DNA of 36,444 bases. Origin: Pseudomonadota bacterium (lineage in GTDB: Bacteria > Pseudomonadota > Gammaproteobacteria > Burkholderiales > SG8-39). This document shows positions 20,497 through 28,551 of this stretch, piece after piece. A program made the translations under genes and the position numbers. How positions within the stretch are numbered: position 1 is the first letter of the stretch; each line of letters opens with the position of its first letter. The DNA lies in assembly GCA_027624175.1 (NCBI GenBank), contig JAQBXT010000018.1, positions 1 through 36,444 of the forward strand, in the 5' to 3' direction. The notes under the pieces are model-generated. The model ran no database searches and was not told the DNA's origin. It worked only from the letters and a program-made list of their open reading frames with translations.

Positions 20497-21994
20497 ACGC
20501 TGCGCGTTTTTTCCTTTGCGCGTCCGTGGCGTGCATCTGCGCGTAGGCGCCGTGCGCCGCGGATTCCGCGTCGCCCACGTGCACCGGGTAGCCCATGTCG
20601 TCGAGCACCGAGCCGAGCGCCGACAGGCACAGCATCACGTTGTCCGGGCGGCAGCTGTAGCCCATCAGGCCGAAGCGCCAGATCTTGCCCTTCAGCGGCC
20701 CCAGGCCCGCGCCGATCTCCAGGCCGAACTCGCTCAGCAGCCGCGAGCGCACCTGCGCTTCGTCCACGCCCTCGGCGCAGTACACGGCGTTCATCTGCGG
20801 CAGCTGGTATTCCTCCTGCACCAGGAACTTCAGCCCCATCGCCTCGAGGCCCGCCTTGAGCGCCACGTGGTGGCGCCGGTGGCGCGCCCAGCTGTTCTCC
20901 AGGCCTTCCTCGCGGATCAGCAGCAGCGCCTCGTGCAGCGCGAACAGCGAATTCGTCGGTGCTGTGTGATGGTAGGTGCGCGCGCCGGCATTCCAGTAGC
21001 CCAGCAGCAGGTTCATGTCGAGGAACCAGCTGTGGATCTTGTCTTTCCTCTTCTTCACGCGCTCGACCACGCGTTCCGAGAACGACACCGGCGACAGGCC
21101 CGGCGTGCAAGACAGGCACTTCTGGCTCGCCGAATAAATGGCATCGATGTCCCACTCGTCCACCTTCACCGGCGTTCCGGCGAGCGAAGTGACGGCATCG
21201 ACGATCACCAGCGCGCCGTGCTGGTGCGCGATGCGCGTGAGTTCCTTCGCGTCGGACTGCGCGCCGGTGGAAGTCTCCGCATGCACGAAGGCCAGGACGC
21301 TCGCGCCCTTGTTCTTCTTCAGCGCGTCCTCGACCTTCTGCGGGTCCACCGGCTCGCCCCACTTGTCCTCGACCACGATCGGCGTGCCGCCGGCGCGCAC
21401 CACGTTCTCCAGCATGCGGCCGCCGAACACCCCGTTCTGGCAGACCACGACCTTGTCGCCCGGCGCCACCATGTTGACGAAACAGAACTCCATGCCCACC
21501 GAGCCCGGCCCCGAGAGCGGAAACGTCAGGGCATTCTTGGTCTGGTAGGCATAACGCAGCAGCGATTTGAGTTCCTCCATCATCTCGACGAACACCGGAT
21601 CGAGGTAGCCGATCGCCGGCTGGCTCATGGTGGTGAGCACGCGCGGGTGGATCTCGGTAGGTCCGGGCCCCATCAGCGTGCGCTGCGGGGGGTGGAACGA
21701 GGTGATGCGCTTCGCGGGGGCGTATTGGGTCATGGTTTGGTTCTCCGGGGAAATGCCGAAGGGCGCGTCGTTCGGACGCGATTTCACGCGCACCGGGTTC
21801 TTGGCGCTCGCTTCGTTGAGGATGTCGACCGCGTTGATGCGGCCCTGGGTGATGCGCTCGACCTCGCCGGCCCAGCGCACCGGCACATAGCCGGTCTTCA
21901 CCCAGTTGTGCACGACGGCGCGGTCGAGCTGGAACGCGCGGGCGACATCCGCCTGGCTGCCGAACATTTCGACGAGTTGCTCCGCGCAGTTCAT
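20495..21994 (-). CDS. AGXT-family aminotransferase with N-terminal HTH domain
   Basis: One 499-residue frame. Residues 1-65 are a Cro/YdaS-like helix-turn-helix (MFGSQADVARAFQLDRAVV, HNWVKTGYVP, VERITQGRINAVDIL). Residues 66-87 are a linker. Residues 88-499 are a class V aminotransferase of the alanine-glyoxylate/serine-pyruvate type: LMGPGPTEIHPRVL, LSGPGSVGMEF, HAETSTGA, DAVTSLAG and PLP Lys292 in SASQKCLSCTPG. Family enzymes usually begin near MTQYAPAKRI, and GGAGA lies 8 bases before that internal ATG (21731-21733), so a separate 412-residue enzyme may also be made. A 19-bp palindrome and a possible promoter lie just before the upstream ATG. HTH fusions are known for class I enzymes (MocR), but I do not know of one with this fold. 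Confidence 0.88.
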   Translation of the reverse strand: MNCAEQLVEMFGSQADVARAFQLDRAVVHNWVKTGYVPVRWAGEVERITQGRINAVDILNEASAKNPVRVKSRPNDAPFGISPENQTMTQYAPAKRITSFHPPQRTLMGPGPTEIHPRVLTTMSQPAIGYLDPVFVEMMEELKSLLRYAYQTKNALTFPLSGPGSVGMEFCFVNMVAPGDKVVVCQNGVFGGRMLENVVRAGGTPIVVEDKWGEPVDPQKVEDALKKNKGASVLAFVHAETSTGAQSDAKELTRIAHQHGALVIVDAVTSLAGTPVKVDEWDIDAIYSASQKCLSCTPGLSPVSFSERVVERVKKRKDKIHSWFLDMNLLLGYWNAGARTYHHTAPTNSLFALHEALLLIREEGLENSWARHRRHHVALKAGLEAMGLKFLVQEEYQLPQMNAVYCAEGVDEAQVRSRLLSEFGLEIGAGLGPLKGKIWRFGLMGYSCRPDNVMLCLSALGSVLDDMGYPVHVGDAESAAHGAYAQMHATDAQRKKRAA

Positions 21995-22004
21995 GCTGGC
22001 GCGG

Positions 22005-22033
22005 AGTTTAATCTGTCAAATTCAATTTGACAA
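22005..22033 (-). promoter_or_regulatory. Candidate promoter overlapping the palindrome
   Basis: On the minus strand TTGTCA (22028-22033) and TAAACT (22005-22010) are 17 bases apart, a fair sigma-70 match at -35 and weak at -10. The RNA would begin only a few bases before the ATG at 21994, so the long protein would have almost no leader. The palindrome at 22014-22032 covers the spacer and most of the -35 box, a classic repressor position. Confidence 0.4.
22014..22032. promoter_or_regulatory. Perfect 19-bp palindrome, candidate operator
   Basis: TGTCAAATT (22014-22022) and AATTTGACA (22024-22032) are perfect inverted arms around a single C. It is AT-rich in a GC-rich region, lies 20 bases before the start of the HTH-aminotransferase gene and 24 bases after the DUF3750 stop. 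Autoregulation by the neighbouring HTH domain is a natural guess. Confidence 0.65.
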
Positions 22034-22055
22034 CCAGGGTTTCGCGGGCGCGCCC

Positions 22056-22829
22056 TTATGAATCCGAGGGAGCGCTTGCCGCCCCGAGCCGCCCGATGAT
22101 CGGCAGCTTGATCGCCGGCGGCCAGGGATCGATGCCGAAGGTCAGGCCGAGGACGTTGATCTCGAGTCCCTCGACGCTGCTCGCCGTGATGCCGAGCAGG
22201 CCCACGAGCGACAGCTGAACCCCGCTGCCGCTGGGCGCCGACGCAAATAGTCCGCCCGTGAGGTAATCCTTGCCCACCGCGGTGGCCGGCAGGTCCACCC
22301 GGAGTTCAGGCACCTTGCGCGCGATCCAGGCGGTGAACGTATTGGAATTCGGGCCCGGCCAGGCCCGGTACTCGTCCGCGTAGGGGTAGCTGCGCACGGC
22401 CGCTTCGATCTTCGGGATCAGCAGCTCGGCCTCGGCGCCGCGCGCCTGCGCCAGCAGCTCGGGCGCATTGCCGAACCAGCGCGCATCCGGATCGCGCTCG
22501 CGCACCGACACTGCGGTATCGTCCCAGCGCAGCTTCCAGCCGATCACTTCGTACACCGTGTAGGCCGGCGCATTCGCAGGCTTCACCGCGACCCAGCTGT
22601 GCACGCCGAACAGCCCGCGCACGCCGACGGTGCGCGCGGCGTAGACCTGCACCACGGCCTCGGCGGTGCGTGATGCATCCGGCGCGAGCCCGACGCGCGC
22701 GCGGCTCGCCGAGCGCCAGTCGTTGTCGATGCGCGCGTACGCTCCCGCGGCAAGCGCCAGCACCAGCACCAGCACCCCGGCGACGAGCACGTGTTTACGT
22801 TTCAGGCCTTGTCCTTCGCTTCGCGCCAA
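22056..22829 (-). CDS. DUF3750 protein, membrane anchored
   Basis: A protein of up to 257 residues with an N-terminal membrane helix (HVLVAGVLVLVLALAAGAYA) and a periplasmic domain. The conserved blocks VHSWVAVKPA, GWKLRWDDTAV, DARWFGNAPELL, YPYADEYRAWPGPNSNTF and LPATAVGKDYL are those I associate with DUF3750. No biochemical role is established. The open frame starts with TTG at 22829, inside the end of the gentisate dioxygenase gene (28-base overlap); a GTG in KHVLVAG, about 12 residues in, is an equally reasonable start. It probably shares the transcript of the upstream dioxygenase. Confidence 0.78.
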   Translation of the reverse strand: MARSEGQGLKRKHVLVAGVLVLVLALAAGAYARIDNDWRSASRARVGLAPDASRTAEAVVQVYAARTVGVRGLFGVHSWVAVKPANAPAYTVYEVIGWKLRWDDTAVSVRERDPDARWFGNAPELLAQARGAEAELLIPKIEAAVRSYPYADEYRAWPGPNSNTFTAWIARKVPELRVDLPATAVGKDYLTGGLFASAPSGSGVQLSLVGLLGITASSVEGLEINVLGLTFGIDPWPPAIKLPIIGRLGAASAPSDS

Positions 22830-23899
22830 AGGTCGAGTTTCTCATGGATCACGCGGTCGGAGTAGATGAACAGCACCGCGTCCTCGAAGGCCTGATGCGT
22901 ATGCGCCATCCAGCTCGGCGCCACGAAAATGTCGTGCGGACCCCAGTCGAAGGATTCGCCGCCGATGGTGGAGCGGCCGCGGCCCTCGATCACCGTGAAG
23001 ATCGCGCCGTCGGTCGAACGGTAAGGCGCGGACTCGAAGCCCTTCGGGATGAGCTGCATCCAGGTGGAGAGCGTGGGCATCGCCCAACTGCCGTTCACCG
23101 GGTTGATGAATTTCATCTTGTGCGCGTGCCAGGGATCCGGGGCACGCGTGCGCGCGAGCGTATCCAGCGACTCGCGCGACCTGCGGTAGGGATAGTTGAA
23201 GATCGGCGAAGTCTGCGAGCGGTGCGTGACATCCACCGGCAAGAGATTGTTGCCGAACTCGGCAGGCGCGGCGCCCTCGGGACGATCGAGCGTCTGCGCC
23301 TTGCCGCCCAGGTCCTCGCGAAAACTCGCCGCCAGCAGGTTGACGATGTGCATGTCCAGGCCGTCCAGCCACACCATCGGCCCGCTGCCCTCGTGGCCGT
23401 GGTCGTGCCAGGTCCAGGACGGGGTGATGACGAAGTCGCCCGGTGCCATCATCGTGCGCTCGCCCGCCACCGCGGTGAAGGCATCCTTGCCCTCGATGAT
23501 GAAGCGCAGCGCGGACGCCGCATGCCGGTGCGCCGGCGCGATTTCTCCCGGCAGGATGATCTGCAGGCCCGCGAACAGGCTCTGCGTGATGCGCGACTGC
23601 CCCGGCAGCCCGGGGTTCTCCAGCACCATCACGCGGCGCTCGGCCTCCGCCGCGCCGATCAACTCGCAGGCTTCCATCAGGTGGGGCCGCACATCGGCAT
23701 AGCGCCACAGCGCCGGTTCGCAGCGCGTCGCCGGCTTCTCGGTGACCAGGCCGTGCAGCACGCGCCACAGCGGCGCGAGGTTCTGCTGTTTCGCGCGCCC
23801 ATAGAAATCCTTGCGGCCTTCCTCCGCGGCAAGGTTCACGGTGGGCACGATGCCCTCGAGTTCCTGCGCCTGCTGGGCGGCGCTCTCTACCGGTTTCAT
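22802..23899 (-). CDS. Gentisate 1,2-dioxygenase
   Basis: A 365-residue bicupin iron enzyme that opens the ring of gentisate to maleylpyruvate. The N-terminal cupin carries the ferrous-iron ligands in HRH (His124, His126) and a later HDHGHE (from His165), within LPGEIAPAHRHAASALRF and TPSWTWHDHG. LENPGLPGQSRITQSLFAGLQ is strongly conserved in gentisate dioxygenases; WLDGLD follows. The second cupin (IEGRGRSTIGGESFDWGPHDIFVAPSW) is better preserved than usual. Salicylate 1,2-dioxygenases share this architecture and cannot be excluded. The ATG at 23899 has AGGAG 8 bases upstream. No maleylpyruvate isomerase or fumarylpyruvate hydrolase gene is recognisable nearby. Confidence 0.88.
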   Translation of the reverse strand: MKPVESAAQQAQELEGIVPTVNLAAEEGRKDFYGRAKQQNLAPLWRVLHGLVTEKPATRCEPALWRYADVRPHLMEACELIGAAEAERRVMVLENPGLPGQSRITQSLFAGLQIILPGEIAPAHRHAASALRFIIEGKDAFTAVAGERTMMAPGDFVITPSWTWHDHGHEGSGPMVWLDGLDMHIVNLLAASFREDLGGKAQTLDRPEGAAPAEFGNNLLPVDVTHRSQTSPIFNYPYRRSRESLDTLARTRAPDPWHAHKMKFINPVNGSWAMPTLSTWMQLIPKGFESAPYRSTDGAIFTVIEGRGRSTIGGESFDWGPHDIFVAPSWMAHTHQAFEDAVLFIYSDRVIHEKLDLWREAKDKA

Positions 23900-23923
23900 G
23901 TCGTCGCTCCTACTGGATGCCTG

Positions 23924-24742
23924 TCATGGCCGCAGGCCCGCGAAGTCGAACAGCGTCGGGTCCAGCAGCTGCGAGGGCCGCACGTCGCCGAGCGCGTGCA
24001 GAATCGACTCCACGCGCCCGGGATGCTGCTTTTCCCATTGACGCAGTAGCTCGCGCACCTGGCGCCGCTGCAGGTGCTCCTGCGAGCCGCACAGGTTGCA
24101 GGGGATGATCGGGAAATCCTTTTCCACGGCGTACGCGGACAGGTCGTCCTCGCGCACGTAGGCGAGCGGCCGGATGACGATGTGCCGGCCATCGTCCGAC
24201 TTGAGCTTGGCGGGCATGGCCTTCAGCTTGCCGGCGAAGAAAAGATTGAGGAAAAATGTCGCCAGGATGTCGTCGCGGTGATGGCCGAGCGCGATCTTGG
24301 TCGCGCGCAGCTCGCCCGCCACCCGGTACAGCACGCCGCGGCGCAGGCGCGAACAGAGCGAGCACAGGGTTTTGCCCTCGGGCAGCACGCGCTTCACGAT
24401 CGAGTAGGTGTCCTGCTCGACGATGCGGAACGGCACGCCCAGCGTCTGCAGGTACTGCGGCAGCACGTGCTGCGGAAAGCCCGGCTGCTTCTGGTCGAGA
24501 TTCACGGCGACGAGATCGAAGGACACCGGCGCCTTCTCCTGCAGCGCCATCAGTACATCGAGCATGGCGTAGCTGTCCTTGCCGCCGGACAGGCACACCA
24601 TCACCCGGTCGCCGTCCTCGATCATGCCGAAATCGGCGATCGCCTCGCCCACCTGGCGGCGCAGGCGCTTGGCGAGCTTGTTCGCTTCGTAGTCCTCTTT
24701 GCGAGGATCGCGGTGCAGCTTGACGACGTGCATGGCGGTCAC
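23924..24742 (-). CDS. ttcA: tRNA 2-thiocytidine(32) synthetase
   Basis: A 272-residue ATP-dependent enzyme that thiolates C32 of certain tRNAs using an iron-sulfur cluster. SGGKDS (residues 52-57) is the PP-loop. Cluster cysteines lie in CSLC (Cys127, Cys130) followed by SRLRRG, and the pair CNLC (Cys215, Cys218) is also conserved. [16 protein letters not shown] is another family block. The GTG at 24742 overlaps the stop of the upstream SDR gene (GTGA); an ATG three codons further in (24733) is an alternative start. In many betaproteobacteria folB lies between the pteridine reductase and ttcA; it is absent here. Confidence 0.95.
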   Translation of the reverse strand: MTAMHVVKLHRDPRKEDYEANKLAKRLRRQVGEAIADFGMIEDGDRVMVCLSGGKDSYAMLDVLMALQEKAPVSFDLVAVNLDQKQPGFPQHVLPQYLQTLGVPFRIVEQDTYSIVKRVLPEGKTLCSLCSRLRRGVLYRVAGELRATKIALGHHRDDILATFFLNLFFAGKLKAMPAKLKSDDGRHIVIRPLAYVREDDLSAYAVEKDFPIIPCNLCGSQEHLQRRQVRELLRQWEKQHPGRVESILHALGDVRPSQLLDPTLFDFAGLRP

Positions 24743-25488
24743 AGGAAGATCGAGCGCCCGCCGTCCACCGCCACGACCTGGCCGGTGACAAAGGGCGCAG
24801 TACAGAGGAAGTGTACCGCCTGCGCGATGTCCTCAGGCGTGCCGATGCGCCGTAGCGGCGTCGAGGCGACGACGCGGCTGCGCTCGGCGGGCTCGAACTG
24901 GCCGTCCTCGGGCCAGGCGATGGCGCCCGGGGCCACGGCGTTCACGCGCACCCCGGGGGCCAGCTCCAGCGCGAGGGAGCGCGTCAGCGCCGCGAGCCCC
25001 GCCTTGGCCACGCTGTACACGACATAGCCCTTCATCGGCCGCTCGGCATGGATGTCGGTGATGTTGACGATCGCGCCCGCGGCGAGCGCGAGGTGCGGCG
25101 CCGCGGCCTGCGCGAGGAACAGGGGCGCGCGCAGGTTGGAGCCGATCAGCTCTTCCCAGTGGCTCGACTCGATCTCGCCGAGCGCGGTCGGGAAGAATGC
25201 GGAGGCGTTGTTGACGAGGAAGTCGAGCCGCGCAAAGCGCTGCAGCGCGGCGTCCACCAGCGCCTTGGGCGCCACCGGCGCGAGCAGGTCGCCCTTCACC
25301 TTGAGCGCGCTGCCCGCGCGCGCGGCATTCAGCTCTTTCTCCAGCTGCACCGCGTCGGCTTCCGCGCCGCGATAGTGCAGCACCACGCTCGCGCCCGCGG
25401 CGTGCAGCCGGCGCGCGATGGCCGCGCCCACGCGCCGCGCCGCGCCCGTCACCAGCGCCACCTTGCTCTCGAGGGAAGCGTCCGTCAT
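24739..25488 (-). CDS. Short-chain dehydrogenase, pteridine reductase type
   Basis: A 249-residue [11 protein letters not shown] (residues 14-21) is the TGxxxRxG variant of the cofactor motif typical of pteridine reductases (PTR1/FolM) using NADPH. NNAS, the catalytic YSVAK and VNAVAPGAI follow. The family reduces dihydrobiopterin or dihydrofolate-like pterins. The gene is divergent from the MidA-like methyltransferase gene (28 bases between starts) and its stop is coupled to ttcA. The pteridine substrate is inferred from motif and from the typical betaproteobacterial neighbourhood. Confidence 0.85.
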   Translation of the reverse strand: MTDASLESKVALVTGAARRVGAAIARRLHAAGASVVLHYRGAEADAVQLEKELNAARAGSALKVKGDLLAPVAPKALVDAALQRFARLDFLVNNASAFFPTALGEIESSHWEELIGSNLRAPLFLAQAAAPHLALAAGAIVNITDIHAERPMKGYVVYSVAKAGLAALTRSLALELAPGVRVNAVAPGAIAWPEDGQFEPAERSRVVASTPLRRIGTPEDIAQAVHFLCTAPFVTGQVVAVDGGRSIFL

Positions 25489-25516
25489 CGAGGGGATTCT
25501 AGGTTAAATTCGCCGC

Positions 25517-26620
25517 ATGCTGCCCGAACCGCAGGCCGAAGCGCTCGCCGCGAGCGCGCTGCTGCAACAGCGCATCCGCGCCGAGCTGAAGGCCGGTGGC
25601 AACTGGATCGGTTTCTCGCGCTACATGGAGCTGGCGCTCTACGAGCCGGGGCTCGGCTACTACGCGGGCGGAGCGGCCAAACTCGGCGCCCCGGGGGACT
25701 TCGCCACCGCACCGGAACTGGGCACGCTGTTTGGGCGCACGCTCGCGCGCCAGGTGGCGCAGCTGTTGCAGCCTGGCGAGGCGGTGCTCGAGTTCGGCGC
25801 GGGCAGCGGCGCGCTCGCCGAGGCGCTGATCGCGGACCTGGCGCCGGAGCACTATCTGATCCTCGAGACCAGCGCCGAGCTGCGCGCGCGCCAGGAAGCG
25901 CGCCTGGGCACGCGCGCGCGGTGGATCGAGCGCCTGCCGGAGAAATTTCGCGGCGTGATGCTCGCCAACGAAGTCGCCGACGCCATGCCGGTGCATGCGC
26001 TGGGCTGGCGCGAAAGCGGCGTCGCCGAGCGCGGCGTGGGCGAGATCGAGGGCAGGTTCGCCTGGGCAGACCGGCCCGCCGAGGGCGAACTGCTCGCCGC
26101 GGCGCGGCGCATCGAAGTCCCCGTGCCCTACGAGAGCGAGATCGGGCTGGTGGCGCGCGCGTGGATGAAACTGCTCGCTGCGCGCCTCGAGCGCGGCGCG
26201 CTCCTGGTGATCGACTACGGCTTCCCGCAGCACGAGTTCTACCACCCGCAGCGCGGCATGGGCACGCTGATGTGCCATTACCGCCATCACGCGCACGGCG
26301 ACCCGTTCTTTCATCCGGGCCTGCAGGACATCACCGCGCACGTGGACTTCAGCGCGTTGGCGCGCGCCGCGGCGGACGGCGGGCTCGAGATCCTCGGCTA
26401 CGCGAACCAGGCGCAGTTCCTGGTGAACTGCGGCATCACCGAGGTGCTGGAGCGGCAAGACGCCGCGGACGCCGCGCGCTACGCGCCGCGCGCCGCCGAG
26501 GCGCAGATGCTGCTCTCGCCCGCTGAGATGGGGGAGTTGTTCAAGGTGCTCGCCGTGGGGCGCGGCGTGAGTCGGCCGCTGCTCGGCTTTGCGGGCGGCG
26601 AGCGTTCGCATACCCTTTAG
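25517..26620 (+). CDS. MidA/NDUFAF7-family SAM-dependent methyltransferase
   Basis: A 367-residue class I methyltransferase. The family opening IGFSRYMELALYEPGLGYYAGG is followed by DFATAPELGTLFGRTLARQ, the SAM loop EFGAGSGALAEAL, the NEVADAMPV block (usually NEVLDALP) and DYGFPQHEFYHPQRGMGTLMCHYRHHAH. The end has HVDFSALA. The mitochondrial homologue NDUFAF7 dimethylates an arginine of a complex I subunit; the bacterial target is not certain. The start ATG at 25517 fits the family. The next gene, a cytochrome, begins 4 bases after the stop, suggesting co-transcription. Confidence 0.92.
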   Translation: MLPEPQAEALAASALLQQRIRAELKAGGNWIGFSRYMELALYEPGLGYYAGGAAKLGAPGDFATAPELGTLFGRTLARQVAQLLQPGEAVLEFGAGSGALAEALIADLAPEHYLILETSAELRARQEARLGTRARWIERLPEKFRGVMLANEVADAMPVHALGWRESGVAERGVGEIEGRFAWADRPAEGELLAAARRIEVPVPYESEIGLVARAWMKLLAARLERGALLVIDYGFPQHEFYHPQRGMGTLMCHYRHHAHGDPFFHPGLQDITAHVDFSALARAAADGGLEILGYANQAQFLVNCGITEVLERQDAADAARYAPRAAEAQMLLSPAEMGELFKVLAVGRGVSRPLLGFAGGERSHTL

Positions 26621-26624
26621 TCCC

Positions 26625-27272
26625 ATGCGCTGCGCCGCCCTGTTGCTCCTCGCCTTGCCGCTGGCCGCTGTCGCCGACGAGATCGCCGATGCGAAGAAGC
26701 GCTGGGCCGACAGCCCGCACGGGCCGATGCTCGAGCGCATCCTGCCGCCGACCTTCGAAGCGCGGCAGCTGCCGCAGTCGAAGTCGGCAGGCGCGCGGCT
26801 CACCATTCAGTACTGCGTGCAATGCCACAACCTGCCGAATCCGGCGATGCACCACGCGGAGAAATGGCCCACCATCGTCGAGCGCATGGTGCTGCGCATG
26901 GAGGGCAAGGGCAACCTGGGCCGGCTGATGGAGGACATGATGGCCGGGGTCAAGGCGCCAAGCGCGAAGGAAACCGGCGTGCTCGTCGCCTACCTGCAGA
27001 AAAACGGGCAGAAGCCGCTCAATCCGAAGAAATATCCGGAGGCCTACCGCGCGGCAGGTGAGCCGTTCCGGCTCGCCTGCAACCAGTGCCACGTGCTGCC
27101 GGATCCGCAACGCTACACGGCAAAGCAATGGCCCGCAGTGGTGGCGCGCATGCAGGAGAACATGCAATGGATGAACCGGATCGTGGGCACCAAGCCCGTC
27201 CCGGGAGAGCCGCAGCTGCGCATCGAGGACATCAACGCTTTTCTGGCGAAATACGCCAGGAAAGCGCGCTAG
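26625..27272 (+). CDS. Periplasmic diheme cytochrome c with duplicated halves
   Basis: A 215-residue exported protein. The signal peptide is MRCAALLLLALPLAAVA. Two heme c attachment sites, CVQCH (Cys64-His68) and CNQCH (Cys152-His156), each begin a similar block: CxQCHxLPxP, then WPxxVxRMxxxM. The protein is thus an internal duplication, and the Met residues downstream of each site are candidate sixth ligands. The electron partner is unknown. The ATG at 26625 lies 4 bases after the MidA-like gene stop. I do not recognise a named family beyond cytochrome c. Confidence 0.85.
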   Translation: MRCAALLLLALPLAAVADEIADAKKRWADSPHGPMLERILPPTFEARQLPQSKSAGARLTIQYCVQCHNLPNPAMHHAEKWPTIVERMVLRMEGKGNLGRLMEDMMAGVKAPSAKETGVLVAYLQKNGQKPLNPKKYPEAYRAAGEPFRLACNQCHVLPDPQRYTAKQWPAVVARMQENMQWMNRIVGTKPVPGEPQLRIEDINAFLAKYARKAR

Positions 27273-27279
27273 CGCCAGA

Positions 27280-27903
27280 CTACGGCGGCGTCGGCACTGC
27301 CATGCCGCGCGTCACCGCCGGGCGCGCCGCGATCAGGTCGAACCAGCGCTTCACCGCCGCGAACTCGTTCAGGTCCACCTTGTGCCACTCGAAGCGCGCC
27401 ACCCAGGGAAAGGTGGCGATGTCGGCGATGGAGTACTCGTCGGCGAGAAAGGCCGCCTGCTGCAAACGCTTGTCCAGTACGCCGTACAGGCGCCGCGTCT
27501 CATCGGTATAGCGCTTGATGCCGTAGGGCACCTGTTCCTTTGCCGAGCGCAGGAAGTGATGCGCCTGGCCGAACATCGGCCCGACGCCGCCCATCTGGAA
27601 CATCAGCCACTGCAGCGCGACGTACCTGGCGCGCGCCGCCTGCGGCAGGAACTTCCCGGTCTTTTCCGACAGGTAGATCAGGATGGCACCGGACTCGAAC
27701 AGGTTAATCGGCTTGCCGTCGGGGCCCTCGGGGTCGACGATCCCGGGAATGCGGTTGTTCGGGCTGATGGCGAGGAATTCGGGCCGGAACTGCTCGCCCT
27801 TGCCGATGTTTACCGGGAACACGCGATACGGCAGGCCGCATTCCTCCAGCATGATGGAAACCTTGCGCCCGTTGGGCGTGCTCCAGGTGTGCAGGTCGAT
27901 CAT
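27280..27903 (-). CDS. Glutathione S-transferase, YfcG/YghU-like
   Basis: A 207-residue cytosolic GST. The thioredoxin-like N-domain reads MIDLHTWSTPNGRKVSIMLEE, with the TPNGxK segment that marks the Nu-class/YfcG-YghU group, then NNRIPGIVDPEG with the cis-proline and FESGAILIYLSEKTG for the glutathione gamma-glutamyl contact. The helical C-domain has WLMFQMGGVGPMFGQAHHF, also typical of that group, whose members have disulfide-bond reductase and peroxidase activity. It is convergent with the cytochrome gene (7-base gap). It does not look like the zeta-class maleylpyruvate isomerase that would go with gentisate dioxygenase. Confidence 0.9.
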   Translation of the reverse strand: MIDLHTWSTPNGRKVSIMLEECGLPYRVFPVNIGKGEQFRPEFLAISPNNRIPGIVDPEGPDGKPINLFESGAILIYLSEKTGKFLPQAARARYVALQWLMFQMGGVGPMFGQAHHFLRSAKEQVPYGIKRYTDETRRLYGVLDKRLQQAAFLADEYSIADIATFPWVARFEWHKVDLNEFAAVKRWFDLIAARPAVTRGMAVPTPP

Positions 27904-27957
27904 GCCGCGAATCCTCGGTGGCGGTGCGGGGCGCGCGAGTTTATCCTGTCGGCGCCG

Positions 27958-28152
27958 ATGATCAAGTGGCTGCTCACCATCTTTCTCGCGCTCGCCGTGC
28001 TGGCAATCGCCACGCCCTGGCTCGCGCGCCTCGGCGTGGGACGGCTCCCGGGCGACTTGAGGTTCAGCATGCGCGGCAGGAATTATTCCCTGCCGTTTGC
28101 CAGCACGCTGCTGTTTTGCCTCGTTGCCTGGGGAATCGGGCGACTGATCTGA
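27958..28152 (+). CDS. DUF2905 small membrane protein
   Basis: A 64-residue protein with two membrane helices (LLTIFLALAVLAIATPWLA and PFASTLLFCLVAWGIGRLI) joined by a short basic loop with LGRLPGDLRF-like spacing (GVGRLPGDLRFSMRGRNYS), the signature of DUF2905. The function is unknown. The ATG at 27958 lies 54 bases from the divergent GST gene start. Confidence 0.85.
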   Translation: MIKWLLTIFLALAVLAIATPWLARLGVGRLPGDLRFSMRGRNYSLPFASTLLFCLVAWGIGRLI

Positions 28153-28276
28153 CCGCCGCGGAGTTCCTTGACCGCATGCGGGTGAAGTTCAAGACCTCCC
28201 CCGTGTGAACAAATTGGCGGCGCGAAGCCGCGCAAGGGCGTAACGTGTCAGGACATACCCCGTTCGGAGGGCAGCC

Positions 28277-28474
28277 ATGAGAATGCTAGTTGCAGTCGTC
28301 GTCGTCGCCGCACTTGCCGGATGCGGCGTGGAAACCGCCAGCACCGCGGCGACCGCCGCTTCACTCAAGAAGCAGGAGTTGCAGGAGGGCCAGAGGACCA
28401 TGCAGCGGGCGCAACAGAAGATCGACGGCGCGATGCAGCAAATGCAGGAACGCGCCGCCAACGCCGACAAGTAG
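28277..28474 (+). CDS. Small lipoprotein, hypothetical
   Basis: A 65-residue protein with a lipoprotein signal: hydrophobic MLVAVVVVAALAG ending in the lipobox LAGC with Cys16 as the lipidated residue. The mature part is a short polar helix rich in Gln, Ala and charged residues (KKQELQEGQRTMQRAQQKID), reminiscent of Lpp-like coiled coils. GGAGG lies 6 bases before the ATG. No family is recognised. A GC-rich hairpin (28477-28483 with 28493-28499) follows the stop but has no T tract. Confidence 0.75.
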   Translation: MRMLVAVVVVAALAGCGVETASTAATAASLKKQELQEGQRTMQRAQQKIDGAMQQMQERAANADK

Positions 28475-28551
28475 CACGGCGCCCGCCCATTCGGCGCCGG
28501 GCTACTTCCCGCGCATTCAAAGCTCCGAGGGTGAGGCCCCCCCCGACCAAG

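Noticed and set aside
27280-27903. GST as maleylpyruvate isomerase for the gentisate pathway
   Set aside because: The TPNGRK segment and C-domain match the YfcG/YghU group, and the gene is 3.4 kb away in a different transcription unit.
28477-28499. Hairpin after the lipoprotein gene as an intrinsic terminator
   Set aside because: The 7-bp stem is good, but no T tract follows, so it is mentioned only in the lipoprotein entry.
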